The notes below the pieces were generated by a model. That model did no database searches. It saw only the letters and a program-made list of their open reading frames with translations, and was not told where the DNA came from. From the NCBI GenBank assembly GCA_030527645.1, contig JAUNAJ010000005.1, forward strand, positions 82,053 through 146,052: a DNA stretch of 64,000 nt, in the 5' to 3' direction. This stretch comes from Lachnospiraceae bacterium. GTDB lineage: Bacteria > Bacillota > Clostridia > Lachnospirales > Lachnospiraceae. The position numbers and the translations under genes were made by a program. Of the stretch, positions 37,585 through 47,414 are shown one piece after another; positions within the stretch are counted from its first letter, which is position 1; each line of letters opens with the position of its first letter.

Positions 37585-37613
37585 TTGACAAAAATATAGG
37601 GTGGTGCTATCTT
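37585..37613 (+). promoter_or_regulatory. Promoter of the hrcA heat-shock operon
   Basis: -35 TTGACA (37585-37590), 17-bp spacer, -10 TATCTT (37608-37613); the CIRCE operator begins 14 bases downstream, over the likely start of transcription. Confidence 0.75.
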
Positions 37614-37626
37614 AAGAGCGTAGATA

Positions 37627-37653
37627 TTAGCACTCCAGTTAATTGAGTGCTAA
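37627..37653 (+). promoter_or_regulatory. CIRCE operator upstream of hrcA (perfect)
   Basis: TTAGCACTC (37627-37635), nine-base spacer, GAGTGCTAA (37645-37653): exact match to the HrcA-binding CIRCE consensus. Confidence 0.98.
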
Positions 37654-37679
37654 CAAATCAAAAACGAAGGGAGCGGATC

Positions 37680-38792
37680 ATGGAACTGGATGGAAGAAAA
37701 AGAATCATACTGAAGACGATCATTCAGAACTATCTGGAAACCGGTGAACCGGTGGGATCAAGAACGATTTCAAAATGTTCCGATCTGAAACTGAGCTCCG
37801 CTACCATTCGAAATGAGATGTCTGATCTGGAAGAGATGGGCTACATCCTTCAGCCCCATACCTCTTCAGGACGAATTCCTTCAGACAAGGGCTATCGTCT
37901 CTATGTAGACGAGCTGATCAAGGAGAAGGATCAGGAAGTAGCCGACATGAAGGAGATGATGATCCAGAAAACAGACCGTCTGGAGCATATGCTGAAGCAG
38001 GTGGTGAAGGTGCTTGCCTCCAACACCAACTATGCGACCATGATCACCGGTCCTACCTATCATCAGAATCGGCTGAAGTTCATTCAGCTGTCCAAGGTAA
38101 GCGAGCAGCAGCTTCTGGCTGTGATCGTTACTGAGGGAAATCTGATGAAAAACCAGTTCATTGCGCTGGAGGAACCGATCGACGATGAACGTCTGCTGAA
38201 GCTGAATCTTCTGCTGAACACACAGCTGAACGGTCTCACCATCGGCGAGATCAATCTGGATATGATCCGGACCATGAAGCAGCAGGCAGGCATTCACAGC
38301 TCCGTTGTAGGAAGTGTGGTGGATGCGGTGGCAGAGGCGATCCAGCCGGATGAGGAAGACCGCCCGGTATTTACCAGCGGCGCCACCAATATTTTTAAAT
38401 ATCCGGAGCTGGCGGATTCAGCCACTGCCAGTGAGCTGATCAATGCACTGGAAGAGAAGAAGGAACTGGTGGAGATCCTGAAGGAAAGCGGGTTGGATTC
38501 CGAGGAGAATCCGGGAACAGGCATTCAGGTATACATCGGAAATGAATCTCCCATCCAGACACTGAAGGATTGTTCCGTAGTAACTGCAAGCTATGATCTT
38601 GGCGACGGCCTGAAGGGAACCATCGGTATCCTGGGACCAAAGCGTATGGACTATGAAAATGTAGTGGACAATCTGAAAACATTAAAGGTCCAGCTTGATA
38701 AGGTGTTTGGTAAATCAAAGGATGAAAACGGCGGGAATGTGAGTGTGACGATCGATGCAATCCTTCCATCTGACTCTGAGTCGGAGGAATAG
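37680..38792 (+). CDS. hrcA: Heat-inducible transcription repressor HrcA
   Basis: Binds CIRCE and represses the hrcA-grpE-dnaK-dnaJ and groESL operons; GroEL is known to keep it active in B. subtilis. 370 residues from ATG 37680 (GAAGGGAGCGG upstream); a frame from 37647 would begin inside the CIRCE element. N-terminal winged helix (~1-80: 'PVGSRTISK', 'SSATIRNEMSDLEEMGYI', 'PHTSSGRIPSDKGYR'), then the dimerisation/IDD domains, with 'KDCSVVTASYDL' and 'GTIGILGPKRMDYENVV' near the C-terminus. First gene of its operon, hence autoregulated. Confidence 0.97.
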   Translation: MELDGRKRIILKTIIQNYLETGEPVGSRTISKCSDLKLSSATIRNEMSDLEEMGYILQPHTSSGRIPSDKGYRLYVDELIKEKDQEVADMKEMMIQKTDRLEHMLKQVVKVLASNTNYATMITGPTYHQNRLKFIQLSKVSEQQLLAVIVTEGNLMKNQFIALEEPIDDERLLKLNLLLNTQLNGLTIGEINLDMIRTMKQQAGIHSSVVGSVVDAVAEAIQPDEEDRPVFTSGATNIFKYPELADSATASELINALEEKKELVEILKESGLDSEENPGTGIQVYIGNESPIQTLKDCSVVTASYDLGDGLKGTIGILGPKRMDYENVVDNLKTLKVQLDKVFGKSKDENGGNVSVTIDAILPSDSESEE

Positions 38793-38875
38793 AGCGGAAC
38801 ATATTTCGCGTGCATTGGATCCATTTCGCAGAACACCGCACGTTACCAATAGAATAACAGAAAGTGAGAGTATTT

Positions 38876-39529
38876 GTGACAGATATGGAAAACAAAGAAC
38901 AGAATATTCCGGAAACTGAAGCAGAAGAAATCGAGATTGAAGATACAGCTGAGGAAACTGCCGAAACTGCTGGAGAAAACGCTGAGACAGCGGAAGATAC
39001 AGCTGCAGAAGAGGAAAAAGACACAGCAGAGCAGTCCGATGAAACTGCAGAAGAACAGCAGGAGGAGAAAAAATCCTTCTTCCGCAAGAAAGATAAAAAG
39101 GACAAAAAAGATGAGAAGATCGAAGAACTGACCGATCGTCTGACAAGAACGATGGCAGAGTTCGAGAACTTCCGTAAACGATCCGAGAAAGAAAAATCCA
39201 CCATGTTCCTGTACGGAGCAAAGGATGTGATCGAGAAGATCCTTCCGGTTGTGGACAACTTTGAAAGAGGGCTGGCAACAGCTGACCCGGAGGATCCCTT
39301 TGCAGAGGGAATGAATAAAATCTATAAGCAGCTGACCACAGTGCTGGCCGAGATCGGGGTTACCCCCATCGAGTCGGTGGGTCAGGAGTTTGATCCGAAT
39401 CTTCACAACGCAGTGATGCACGTGGAGGATGAGGAAGCCGGTGACAATGTGGTTGTCGAAGAATTCCAGAAGGGATACAAGTACAAAGACACCATCGTTC
39501 GTCACAGTATGGTAAAGGTTGCAAACTGA
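38876..39529 (+). CDS. grpE: Nucleotide exchange factor GrpE
   Basis: Dimeric exchange factor that releases ADP from DnaK. About 217 residues if GTG 38876 is the start (GTGAGAG five bases upstream); ATG 38885 is the alternative. The N-terminal ~80 residues are extremely Glu/Thr-rich, then a Lys-rich stretch (FFRKKDKKDKKDEK), a coiled coil (~85-125) and the conserved beta domain ('VLAEIGVTPIESVGQEFDPN', 'DNVVVEEFQKGYKYKD', 'RHSMVKVAN'). The acidic N-terminus is longer than in B. subtilis GrpE. Confidence 0.95.
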   Translation: MTDMENKEQNIPETEAEEIEIEDTAEETAETAGENAETAEDTAAEEEKDTAEQSDETAEEQQEEKKSFFRKKDKKDKKDEKIEELTDRLTRTMAEFENFRKRSEKEKSTMFLYGAKDVIEKILPVVDNFERGLATADPEDPFAEGMNKIYKQLTTVLAEIGVTPIESVGQEFDPNLHNAVMHVEDEEAGDNVVVEEFQKGYKYKDTIVRHSMVKVAN

Positions 39530-39603
39530 CAACAGTTTACAGATAAATAGATCAACACCGGCAGAGCATGCCGGAGACAATACTAAGTCAGGAGGACAAG
39601 ATT

Positions 39604-41460
39604 ATGGGAAAAATTATCGGTATTGACCTTGGAACAACCAATAGCTGTGTAGCAGTAATGGAAGGTGGAAAACCAACCGTTATCTCCAATGCAGAAGGAA
39701 GCAGAACAACACCGTCTGTAGTAGCATTTACAAAAACAGGCGAGCGTCTGGTAGGTGAGCCTGCAAAACGTCAGGCAGTTACCAACGCTGACAAAACAAT
39801 CTCTTCTATTAAGAGACATATGGGTACAGATTATAAAGTAGCCATTGATGACAAGAAATATTCTCCTCAGGAGATTTCCGCTATGATTCTGCAGAAACTG
39901 AAAAGCGATGCAGAGAACTACCTTGGTGAGAAGGTAACAGAGGCGGTTATTACCGTTCCGGCTTATTTTAACGATGCGCAGCGTCAGGCAACAAAGGATG
40001 CAGGACGTATCGCAGGACTTGATGTAAAACGTATCATCAACGAGCCTACAGCAGCAGCGCTTGCATATGGTCTGGACAATGAGAATGAGCAGAAGATCAT
40101 GGTATACGACCTTGGCGGCGGTACCTTCGATGTTTCCATCATTGAGATCGGTGACGGCGTTATTGAGGTACTGGCAACAGCCGGAAACAATAAGCTCGGA
40201 GGCGATGACTTTGATGAGAAGATCGCGCAGTATATGCTCGCTGAGTTCAAAAAGATGGAGGGTGTAGACCTCTCTACTGATAAAATGGCTATGCAGCGAA
40301 TCAAAGAGGCTGCAGAGAAGGCAAAAAAAGAGCTTTCCAGCGCAACAACAACCAACATCAACCTTCCATTCATCACTGCTACTGCAGAGGGACCGAAGCA
40401 TTTCGATATGAACCTGACAAAGGCTAAATTCGATGAGCTGACACATGATTTGGTTGAGCTGACAGCAGAGCCGGTACGTAAGGCTCTCAGCGATGCAGGT
40501 CTTGCCGCAGGTGAGCTGAGCAAGGTTCTCCTTGTTGGTGGATCTACCCGTATTCCTGCCGTACAGGATAAGGTAAAACAGCTGACCGGTCATGAGCCAA
40601 GCAAAACTCTGAACCCGGATGAGTGTGTAGCCCTTGGTGCTTCTGTACAGGGCGGCAAGCTTGCTGGTGATGCAGGTGCCGGAGACATCCTTCTTCTGGA
40701 TGTAACTCCTCTGACACTGTCCATTGAGACAATGGGAGGAATCGCTACCCATCTGATCGAGAGAAATACAACTATTCCTACAAAGAAGAGCCAGATCTTC
40801 TCCACAGCAGCTGACAACCAGACTGCAGTAGATATCAACGTTGTACAGGGTGAGCGTCAGTTCGCGAAAGACAACAAATCCCTCGGACAGTTCCGCCTGG
40901 ACGGAATCCCGCCGGCACGCCGCGGTGTTCCGCAGATCGAGGTTACCTTCGATATCGATGCCAACGGTATTGTTAACGTATCTGCTAAGGAGCTGGGAAC
41001 AGGAAAAGAGCAGCACATCACCATTACTGCAGGCTCCAACATGTCTGACGATGACATCGAGAAGGCTGTAAAAGAGGCAGCTGAGTTCGAGGCACAGGAC
41101 AAGAAGAGAAAAGAAGCTGTAGATGCAAGAAACGATGCAGACGGAGCAGTATTCCAGGTTGAGAAAGCTCTGGAAGAGGCTGGTGACAAGCTGGGCGATG
41201 CTGACAAGAGTGCCGTTGAGGCTGATCTGGCAGCTCTGAAGGAGACTCTTGCAAAGGTTCAGATGGATAACATCACAGACGAGCAGGTTGCTGAGATGAA
41301 AGCCGGCCAGGAGAAGCTGATGCAGAGTGCACAGACTCTGTTCACAAAGATGTATGAGAACATGCAGCAGGCACAGGGAGCAGCAGGTTCTGACATGGGC
41401 GGCGCAGCAGGAGCAGACGCTGACGATGATGTAGTGGATGCAGACTATAAAGAGGTTTAA
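39604..41460 (+). CDS. dnaK: Chaperone DnaK (Hsp70)
   Basis: Central Hsp70 chaperone. 618 residues from ATG 39604, with AGGAGGACAAGA upstream. Nucleotide-binding domain: '[19 protein letters not shown]' at the N-terminus, '[13 protein letters not shown]' (~165), '[12 protein letters not shown]' (~311). Substrate-binding domain: '[16 protein letters not shown]' (~365), 'KNSQIF'-like '[13 protein letters not shown]' and a helical lid ending '[12 protein letters not shown]'. The large deletion in subdomain IB typical of Gram-positive DnaK is consistent with its length. Under CIRCE control from the hrcA promoter. Confidence 0.98.
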   Translation: MGKIIGIDLGTTNSCVAVMEGGKPTVISNAEGSRTTPSVVAFTKTGERLVGEPAKRQAVTNADKTISSIKRHMGTDYKVAIDDKKYSPQEISAMILQKLKSDAENYLGEKVTEAVITVPAYFNDAQRQATKDAGRIAGLDVKRIINEPTAAALAYGLDNENEQKIMVYDLGGGTFDVSIIEIGDGVIEVLATAGNNKLGGDDFDEKIAQYMLAEFKKMEGVDLSTDKMAMQRIKEAAEKAKKELSSATTTNINLPFITATAEGPKHFDMNLTKAKFDELTHDLVELTAEPVRKALSDAGLAAGELSKVLLVGGSTRIPAVQDKVKQLTGHEPSKTLNPDECVALGASVQGGKLAGDAGAGDILLLDVTPLTLSIETMGGIATHLIERNTTIPTKKSQIFSTAADNQTAVDINVVQGERQFAKDNKSLGQFRLDGIPPARRGVPQIEVTFDIDANGIVNVSAKELGTGKEQHITITAGSNMSDDDIEKAVKEAAEFEAQDKKRKEAVDARNDADGAVFQVEKALEEAGDKLGDADKSAVEADLAALKETLAKVQMDNITDEQVAEMKAGQEKLMQSAQTLFTKMYENMQQAQGAAGSDMGGAAGADADDDVVDADYKEV

Positions 41461-41538
41461 TTACCGGCAGATTGACATGTGAAGGCTGATCGCTTCGTAA
41501 TCGAAGCATCAATAGAAAATATGATAGAATGACTTGTT

Positions 41539-41563
41539 CAGGTCGGAGATTTTCTCCGACCTG
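41539..41563 (+). other. Perfect 10-bp hairpin between dnaK and dnaJ
   Basis: CAGGTCGGAG (41539-41548), loop ATTTT, CTCCGACCTG (41554-41563), with no T run after it. The dnaK-dnaJ gap is 193 bases, long for an operon, so this may be an RNA processing or stability element. Confidence 0.6.
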
Positions 41564-41653
41564 TATGAGGTTATTACCCTGTCCGGAGCCAGGGCGAAAG
41601 CTGCTGGAGTTCCGTGAAGATGCCGGAATCATTCTATTTGTAAGGATTAATAT

Positions 41654-42850
41654 ATGGCAGAGAAAAGAGATTATTATGAGGTCCTTGGAGTGGACAAGAA
41701 TGCGGACGATGCTGCTTTAAAGAAGGCATACCGCAAGCTGGCCAAGAAATATCATCCGGATACCAATCCGGGCGACAAGGAGGCTGAGGCAAAGTTTAAG
41801 GAAGCAACAGAAGCATACGGAATCCTCAGTGATCCCCAGAAGCGTCAGCAGTATGATCAGTTTGGTCATGCAGCCTTCGAGCAGGGCGGAGCCGGCGGCT
41901 ACGGCGGCGGTTTCGAGGGATTTGATTTCAGTGATCTGTTCGGAGATCTGTTCGGCGGCGGCGCCTTTAGCGGCTTCGGCGGTTTCGGCGGAGGCGGAAG
42001 GGCAAACAACGGTCCTCAGAGAGGTGCCAATCTTCGTGCCATCGTACATCTGACCTTCGAAGAGGCAGTATTTGGCTGCGAGAAGGAGCTGGAGCTGAAT
42101 CTGAAGGACAGCTGCACCGTCTGCGGCGGAACCGGAGCAAAGCCGGGTACCAAGCCTGAGACCTGTTCCAAGTGCCACGGCTCCGGTCAGGTGACCACCA
42201 CCCAGCAGTCCATGTTCGGCATGATCCGCAATGTGACCACCTGTCCGCAGTGCGGCGGATCCGGAAAGACCATCAAGGAAAAGTGCACCAGCTGCGGCGG
42301 CAGTGGATTTACCTCGAGCCGGAAGAAGATCAAGGTTACGATCCCAGCGGGAATCGATCATGGACAGAGTGTCCGTATCCGGGAAAAGGGAGAGCCGGGA
42401 ACCAACGGCGGACCGAGAGGAGACCTTCTGGTTCAGGTTTCCGTGGAGCAGCATCCCTTCCTGCAGCGTGATGACCGCAACATCTATTCCACAGCACCCA
42501 TCAGCTTTGCACAGGCTGCCCTGGGCGGGGATATCCGCATTGCAACAGTGGACGGCGATGTGATCTATACTGTGAAACCGGGAACTCAGACGGATACAAG
42601 GATCCGGCTGAAGGGCAAGGGTGTTCCGTCTCTTCGTAACGCCAACGTCCGTGGTGATCATTATGTAACACTGATCGTTCAGACACCAACCGGACTGAAT
42701 GCAGAGGCGAAGGAAGCACTTCGTGCCTTCGATGCAGCCTGCGGAAACAGTGCCGGCGCATCCTATGAAAATACAGATGAGAAGCAGACAAAGAAAAAGA
42801 AAACCTTCCGCGAGAAAGCAAAAGAGTTTTTCGAGGGAGAAGAAGAATAA
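41654..42850 (+). CDS. dnaJ: Chaperone DnaJ
   Basis: Class I Hsp40 that delivers substrates to DnaK. 398 residues: J domain (~1-70) with HPD in '[10 protein letters not shown]', Gly/Phe-rich linker (~75-125), zinc centre with four CxxCxGxG units ([32 protein letters not shown]; ~155-225), C-terminal substrate-binding domains, and a Lys/Glu-rich tail. It lies 193 bases after dnaK with a hairpin between, and ends at a strong terminator. Confidence 0.98.
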   Translation: MAEKRDYYEVLGVDKNADDAALKKAYRKLAKKYHPDTNPGDKEAEAKFKEATEAYGILSDPQKRQQYDQFGHAAFEQGGAGGYGGGFEGFDFSDLFGDLFGGGAFSGFGGFGGGGRANNGPQRGANLRAIVHLTFEEAVFGCEKELELNLKDSCTVCGGTGAKPGTKPETCSKCHGSGQVTTTQQSMFGMIRNVTTCPQCGGSGKTIKEKCTSCGGSGFTSSRKKIKVTIPAGIDHGQSVRIREKGEPGTNGGPRGDLLVQVSVEQHPFLQRDDRNIYSTAPISFAQAALGGDIRIATVDGDVIYTVKPGTQTDTRIRLKGKGVPSLRNANVRGDHYVTLIVQTPTGLNAEAKEALRAFDAACGNSAGASYENTDEKQTKKKKTFREKAKEFFEGEEE

Positions 42851-42894
42851 AGAATCGGCTGACGGCATGATGGTTGCTGTCAGCCGATTCTTTT
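42851..42894 (+). terminator. Terminator after dnaJ
   Basis: 13-bp stem 42851-42863 with 42879-42891, followed by T residues. Confidence 0.88.
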
Positions 42895-42955
42895 GATGGG
42901 AAGCATTTATTTTCACGTAATGGCCTCTTTTGTATTGCCTCTTCCGTTATTTTCA

Positions 42956-42984
42956 TTGCTTTCCGTAAAATTATGGGGTATGAT
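42956..42984 (+). promoter_or_regulatory. Promoter for prmA-rsmE
   Basis: -35 TTGCTT (42956-42961), 17-bp spacer, -10 TATGAT (42979-42984). Confidence 0.65.
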
Positions 42985-43030
42985 GATTGGATGTAATGTA
43001 ACATGGGTAAAGTCTGAACGGAGAAAATCT

Positions 43031-43981
43031 ATGAAATGGAATAAATATACCTTAAAAACCCTGGCGGAGGCAGAGGACATTGTGATCGCAACTCTGGCGG
43101 AAGTGGGAATCCAGGGTGTGGAGATCGAGGATAAGAAACCTCTGACCCAGGAGGATAAGGAGCAGATGTTTGTGGATATCCTTCCCGAGATGGGAGAGGA
43201 TGACGGCATTGCCTACCTGAGCTTTTATCTGGAGCCGGAGGAGGACAACGAGGCGATCCTTGCCCGGGCAAAGGAGGAGCTGGAAGACCTTCGCAGCTTT
43301 ATGGACATCGGAGAAGCAACCATTACTGCAGGGGAGACGGAGGACAAGGACTGGATCAACAACTGGAAGCAGTACTTCAAGCAGTTCTATGTGGATGATA
43401 TCCTGATCATTCCATCCTGGGAGGAAGTAAAGGCTGAGGATCAGGACAAGCTGATCATTCACATCGATCCGGGAACCGCCTTCGGAACCGGCATGCATGA
43501 GACCACCCAGCTTTGCATCCGGCAGCTGAGAAAGTATGTAAAGCCGGGCGATGAGGTGCTGGATGTGGGAACCGGAAGCGGAATTCTGTCCATTCTGGCA
43601 CTGAAATTCGGGGCAGGGCATGCCCTGGGAACGGATCTGGATCCCTGTGCGGTTCCGGCAGTGGAGGAGAATAAAGAGGTGAATGATATTCCGGCGGAAG
43701 CATTTGACATGCTGATCGGAAATATCATTGACGATCAGGCGGTACAGGATCGGGCAGGATATGAGAAGTACGATGTTGTGACCGCAAACATTCTGGCAGA
43801 TGTCCTGATCCCGCTGACTCCCGTAATTGTTCATCAGATGAAGCCCGGAGCCGTATACATCACCTCCGGCATTCTGGATGTGAAGGAGGAAGTGGTAAGG
43901 GAAGCTGTTGAGGCAGCAGGCCTGACTGTTCTTGAGATCACACACCAGGGAGAATGGGTATCCATCACTGCACAGAAGTAA
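43031..43981 (+). CDS. prmA: Ribosomal protein L11 methyltransferase
   Basis: SAM-dependent enzyme that methylates ribosomal protein L11. 316 residues from ATG 43031 (CGGAGAAA upstream); the long upstream extension of this frame runs through the promoter and is not translated. Motifs: 'DPGTAFGTGMHETTQLCI' (~148-165), SAM-binding 'VLDVGTGSGILSILALKFGA' (~178-197), 'VVTANILADVL' (~250). The usual downstream partner rsmE is 15 bases on. Although next to dnaJ, it is separated by a terminator and has its own promoter. Confidence 0.96.
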   Translation: MKWNKYTLKTLAEAEDIVIATLAEVGIQGVEIEDKKPLTQEDKEQMFVDILPEMGEDDGIAYLSFYLEPEEDNEAILARAKEELEDLRSFMDIGEATITAGETEDKDWINNWKQYFKQFYVDDILIIPSWEEVKAEDQDKLIIHIDPGTAFGTGMHETTQLCIRQLRKYVKPGDEVLDVGTGSGILSILALKFGAGHALGTDLDPCAVPAVEENKEVNDIPAEAFDMLIGNIIDDQAVQDRAGYEKYDVVTANILADVLIPLTPVIVHQMKPGAVYITSGILDVKEEVVREAVEAAGLTVLEITHQGEWVSITAQK

Positions 43982-43996
43982 CCGGAAGGAATACGT

Positions 43997-44737
43997 ATGT
44001 ATCGTTTTTTTGTAAATGCAGATCAGATTCAGGAAGGAAGCATCCGGATCCTGGGGGACGATGTCAACCATATAGGCAGCGTGCTTCGCATGCGGCCGGG
44101 GGAAGAGATCCTGATCAGCAGCCAGGATGAATGGGAGTATACCTGCAGGATCAAAACCATCACAGGCGAAGAAGTAACTGCTGAGATTCTGGATGCCCAG
44201 AAGCCGGGCAAGGAACTGCCCTCTAAAATAGTTTTGCTTCAGTGTCTCCCAAAGGGCGACAAGATGGAGCTGATCATTCAGAAGGCAGTGGAACTCGGTG
44301 TGACCGAGATCATACCTGTAGCTTCAAAGCGCTGTGTGGTAAAGCTGGAGGGAAAGCGTGCTGCCTCTAAGGTAACCCGGTGGAACGCCATTGCGGAGAG
44401 TGCTGCCAAACAGTCCAAGCGTATGGTAATTCCAAAGGTTGGAGATATCCTAAGCTATCGGGAAGCTCTTGCTCTGGCGGAAACAAAGGATGTACGCCTG
44501 ATTCCCTATGAGCGCTCCGAGGGAATGACCGGGACACGAAAAGTGCTGGAAAGCATTCGCCCCGGGCAGTCTGTTGCCGTGCTCATTGGTCCGGAGGGCG
44601 GCTTTGAAGAAAAGGAAGTGTCCCTTGCCATGGAAAAGGGCTTTGAGCCAATTACCCTGGGCAAGCGGATCCTTCGCACGGAAACAGCCGGACTTACGAC
44701 CCTGTCGATTCTTATGTATCTGCTGGAGCAGGACTAG
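43997..44737 (+). CDS. rsmE: 16S rRNA m3U1498 methyltransferase
   Basis: SPOUT-family enzyme that methylates U1498 of 16S rRNA. 246 residues: N-terminal PUA-like domain (~1-70, 'MYRFFVNADQIQEGSIRILG'), then the knotted domain with 'VLLQCLPKGDKMELIIQKAV' (split at ~77-97), 'AVLIGPEGGFEEKEV' (~193-207) and 'LGKRILRTETAGLTTLSIL' (~220-238). Likely co-transcribed with prmA. Confidence 0.96.
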   Translation: MYRFFVNADQIQEGSIRILGDDVNHIGSVLRMRPGEEILISSQDEWEYTCRIKTITGEEVTAEILDAQKPGKELPSKIVLLQCLPKGDKMELIIQKAVELGVTEIIPVASKRCVVKLEGKRAASKVTRWNAIAESAAKQSKRMVIPKVGDILSYREALALAETKDVRLIPYERSEGMTGTRKVLESIRPGQSVAVLIGPEGGFEEKEVSLAMEKGFEPITLGKRILRTETAGLTTLSILMYLLEQD

Positions 44738-44818
44738 ATTTCCGGTGAACAGCAAAAAGAAGAATGACCTACCCTCCGGTTGGCGGGATCATTTGTTCAA
44801 CTGTAAAGGAGTATACTA

Positions 44819-45973
44819 TTGGAAGCATATCTGGATAATTCTGCCACGACCTGCTGCTATCCGGAGGTTCGTGACATTGTAATAAAAACCATGATGGAGG
44901 ATTATGGAAATCCATCTTCCATGCACCTGAAGGGGGTGGAGGCAGAGCGGTACCTGAAGCAGTCTGCTGCTGCCATCGCCAGGACCATGCGAGTGCAGGA
45001 GAAGGACATCTATTTCACCTCCGGCGGAACAGAGTCAAATAACTGGGCCTTGATGGGCACTGCCCTGGCAAACAGGCGAAGCGGCAGGCACATCGTTACC
45101 AGCAGTATTGAGCATCCTGCAGTATCTGCCCCCCTGGAGGCACTGGAGGAACAGGGCTTTACTGTCACCAGGCTGGGCGTACAGCGGGATGGAAGCATTT
45201 CCCTTGCGGAGCTGGAGGCTGCCATTACAGAGGAAACCATCCTGGTTTCCATCATGTACGTAAACAATGAGATCGGCACGGTACAGCCCATTTCGGAGAT
45301 CGGTCAGCTGATTAAGAAAAAAAATCCGCGAACTCTGTTTCATGTGGATGCCATCCAGGCCTACGGAAAGTACAGGATCTACCCGAAATCCATGAAGATC
45401 GATCTGCTCTCCGCCAGCGGCCATAAGATCCATGGCCCCAAGGGTGTGGGCTTCCTCTATATCGGGGAGAAGGTAAAGATTCACCCCATGATCTTAGGAG
45501 GCGGTCAGCAGAAGGGCATGCGCTCCGGAACGGACAATGTGCCGGGAGCGGCAGGACTTGGACTGGCGGCGGAGCTTATGTATAAAAACCTGGATGCTTA
45601 TATTGAGCACATGAAGGCACTTCGCCATCAGCTGTCTGCAGGTCTCTCCGGGATAGAAAATGTGATCATTCACGGCCAGGATGAGGAGGAGAGTGCTCCC
45701 TATATCCTGAATGCTTCCTTTATGGGAATCCGAAGCGAAGTACTTCTTCATACTCTGGAGGACAGAGGGATCTATGTATCAGCGGGAAGTGCCTGCTCCA
45801 GTCACAAAAGAGCGGGAAGCCCCACCCTGACAGCCATCGGCTGCAGCAAAGCAGAGATGGAGTCTGCCGTGCGGTTCAGCTTTTCAGAAAGCACAACAGA
45901 AGAGGAAATCGAGTATACACTGCAGGTGCTGAAGGAAGTGATTCCGGCACTGAGAAAATATACGAGAAGATAA
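44819..45973 (+). CDS. Cysteine desulfurase (NifS/IscS family)
   Basis: Pyridoxal-phosphate enzyme that takes sulfur from cysteine as a persulfide. 384 residues from TTG 44819 (AAAGGAG upstream). 'YLDNSATT' at the N-terminus, 'FTSGGTESNN' (~62-71), PLP lysine in 'SASGHKIHGPKG' (~201), catalytic cysteine in 'SAGSACSSHKRAG' (~325-337). It lies 85 bases upstream of thiI; in B. subtilis the corresponding pair NifZ-ThiI makes 4-thiouridine, so it is probably the dedicated sulfur donor for ThiI rather than a general IscS. No IscU/SufU neighbour. Confidence 0.93.
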   Translation: MEAYLDNSATTCCYPEVRDIVIKTMMEDYGNPSSMHLKGVEAERYLKQSAAAIARTMRVQEKDIYFTSGGTESNNWALMGTALANRRSGRHIVTSSIEHPAVSAPLEALEEQGFTVTRLGVQRDGSISLAELEAAITEETILVSIMYVNNEIGTVQPISEIGQLIKKKNPRTLFHVDAIQAYGKYRIYPKSMKIDLLSASGHKIHGPKGVGFLYIGEKVKIHPMILGGGQQKGMRSGTDNVPGAAGLGLAAELMYKNLDAYIEHMKALRHQLSAGLSGIENVIIHGQDEEESAPYILNASFMGIRSEVLLHTLEDRGIYVSAGSACSSHKRAGSPTLTAIGCSKAEMESAVRFSFSESTTEEEIEYTLQVLKEVIPALRKYTRR

Positions 45974-46058
45974 GGATAGTTACGAATATACTATTCAGAA
46001 GGCGAAGCGGCGGGCAAGGAATGCATGTCTGCCGGCTTGCATATTCGGGAGGATAAGA

Positions 46059-47240
46059 ATGTTTCAGTCATTTTTGATTAAATATGCAGAAATCGGTATC
46101 AAGGGAAAAAACCGCTTTCTGTTTGAGGACGCACTGGTTCGCCATATCGTGCGAACCCTGAAAAAGGTAGACGGAACCTTCAGAGTAACCAAGGAGATGG
46201 GAAGAATCTTCGTATTTACAGAAGGGGATTTTGATTATGACGGCACCATCGATGCGTTGAAGACTGTATTCGGAATCGCGGGAATCTGTCCTGTTATGAT
46301 CCTTGAGGATCAGGGATACGATGCTCTGGCGGCAGCGGTGGAAAATTATATGAAGACCATGTATCCGGAGGAGAAGAAGACCTTTAAGGTGGCAGCAAGA
46401 AGAGCCAATAAGAAGTATCCGCTGGATTCTATGGAACTGAATATGGAGCTGGGCGGTGTGATCCTGGATGCCTGTCCGAATCTCACTGTAGATGTGCATA
46501 ACCCGGATATTTATCTTACCGTTGAGGTAAGGGATAAGATCTACCTGTATTCTGAGATCATTCCCGGACCCGGAGGAATGCCGGTGGGAACCAACGGCAG
46601 TGCTATGCTGCTGCTTTCCGGCGGAATTGATTCCCCGGTTGCAGGATATATGATCTCCAAGCGAGGTGTGAGCATCGATGCTGTGTATTTCCATGCTCCG
46701 CCGTATACCAGTGAGAGAGCAAAACAGAAGGTTGTTGATCTGGCAAAGGAGATCGCTGTGTATACAGGACCGATCCGCCTTCATGTGGTGAATTTTACGG
46801 ATATTCAGCTGGCCATCTATGAGAAATGCCCCCATGAGGAGCTTACCATTATCATGCGCCGCTATATGATGAAGATTGCCCAGTATTTTGCGGAAAAGAC
46901 GGGAGCTCTCGGTCTGATTACGGGAGAGAGCATCGGTCAGGTGGCAAGCCAGACCATGCACAGTCTGTACTGCACGGACGCAGCCTGCACCATTCCCGTA
47001 TTCCGTCCGCTGATCGGAATGGATAAGCAGGAGATTGTAGATATCTCGGAGAAGATCGGTACCTATGAGACCTCGATCCTTCCCTTTGAGGACTGCTGTA
47101 CCATCTTCGTAGCGAAGCATCCGGTCACAAAACCGGTACTGAAGACCATCGAGCGTTCCGAGAGAAAGCTGGATGATGTGATCGATGAGCTGATGAAGAC
47201 GGCCCTGGAGACCACGGAAGTGATCCGGGTGGAGGGATGA
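46059..47240 (+). CDS. thiI: tRNA 4-thiouridine synthase ThiI
   Basis: Adenylates and thiolates U8 of tRNA, using sulfur from the desulfurase upstream. 393 residues: ferredoxin-like N-terminal domain, THUMP domain (~60-165) and PP-loop domain with 'LLLSGGIDSPVAGYM' (~183-197). The C-terminal rhodanese domain of E. coli ThiI is absent, as in B. subtilis, so sulfur must be passed directly from the desulfurase. GGGAGGATAAGA precedes the ATG and a terminator follows the gene. Confidence 0.96.
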   Translation: MFQSFLIKYAEIGIKGKNRFLFEDALVRHIVRTLKKVDGTFRVTKEMGRIFVFTEGDFDYDGTIDALKTVFGIAGICPVMILEDQGYDALAAAVENYMKTMYPEEKKTFKVAARRANKKYPLDSMELNMELGGVILDACPNLTVDVHNPDIYLTVEVRDKIYLYSEIIPGPGGMPVGTNGSAMLLLSGGIDSPVAGYMISKRGVSIDAVYFHAPPYTSERAKQKVVDLAKEIAVYTGPIRLHVVNFTDIQLAIYEKCPHEELTIIMRRYMMKIAQYFAEKTGALGLITGESIGQVASQTMHSLYCTDAACTIPVFRPLIGMDKQEIVDISEKIGTYETSILPFEDCCTIFVAKHPVTKPVLKTIERSERKLDDVIDELMKTALETTEVIRVEG

Positions 47241-47310
47241 TCCGGACGGGAAGACTGTCTGTCACCAAAAGGAATACCTGCAGCTCGACTTGAATGTTTC
47301 TATGGCAAAA

Positions 47311-47340
47311 AAACACCTGACCATTTGGTCAGGTGTCTTT
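47311..47340 (+). terminator. Terminator after thiI
   Basis: ACACCTGACC (47313-47322), loop ATTT, GGTCAGGTGT (47327-47336), then CTTT; A-tract before the stem. Confidence 0.88.
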
Positions 47341-47414
47341 AAGCATAGGGTATGATGTTCGGGAAGCACAGGATCTGTCACATGTAAGCATTGGCCGACA
47401 GGTACCTGTACGGA

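Noticed and set aside
47282..47295. A 14-base match, AGCTCGACTTGAAT, repeated at 60439-60452
   Set aside because: In a 64-kb window several exact 14-base matches are expected by chance, and the flanks differ.
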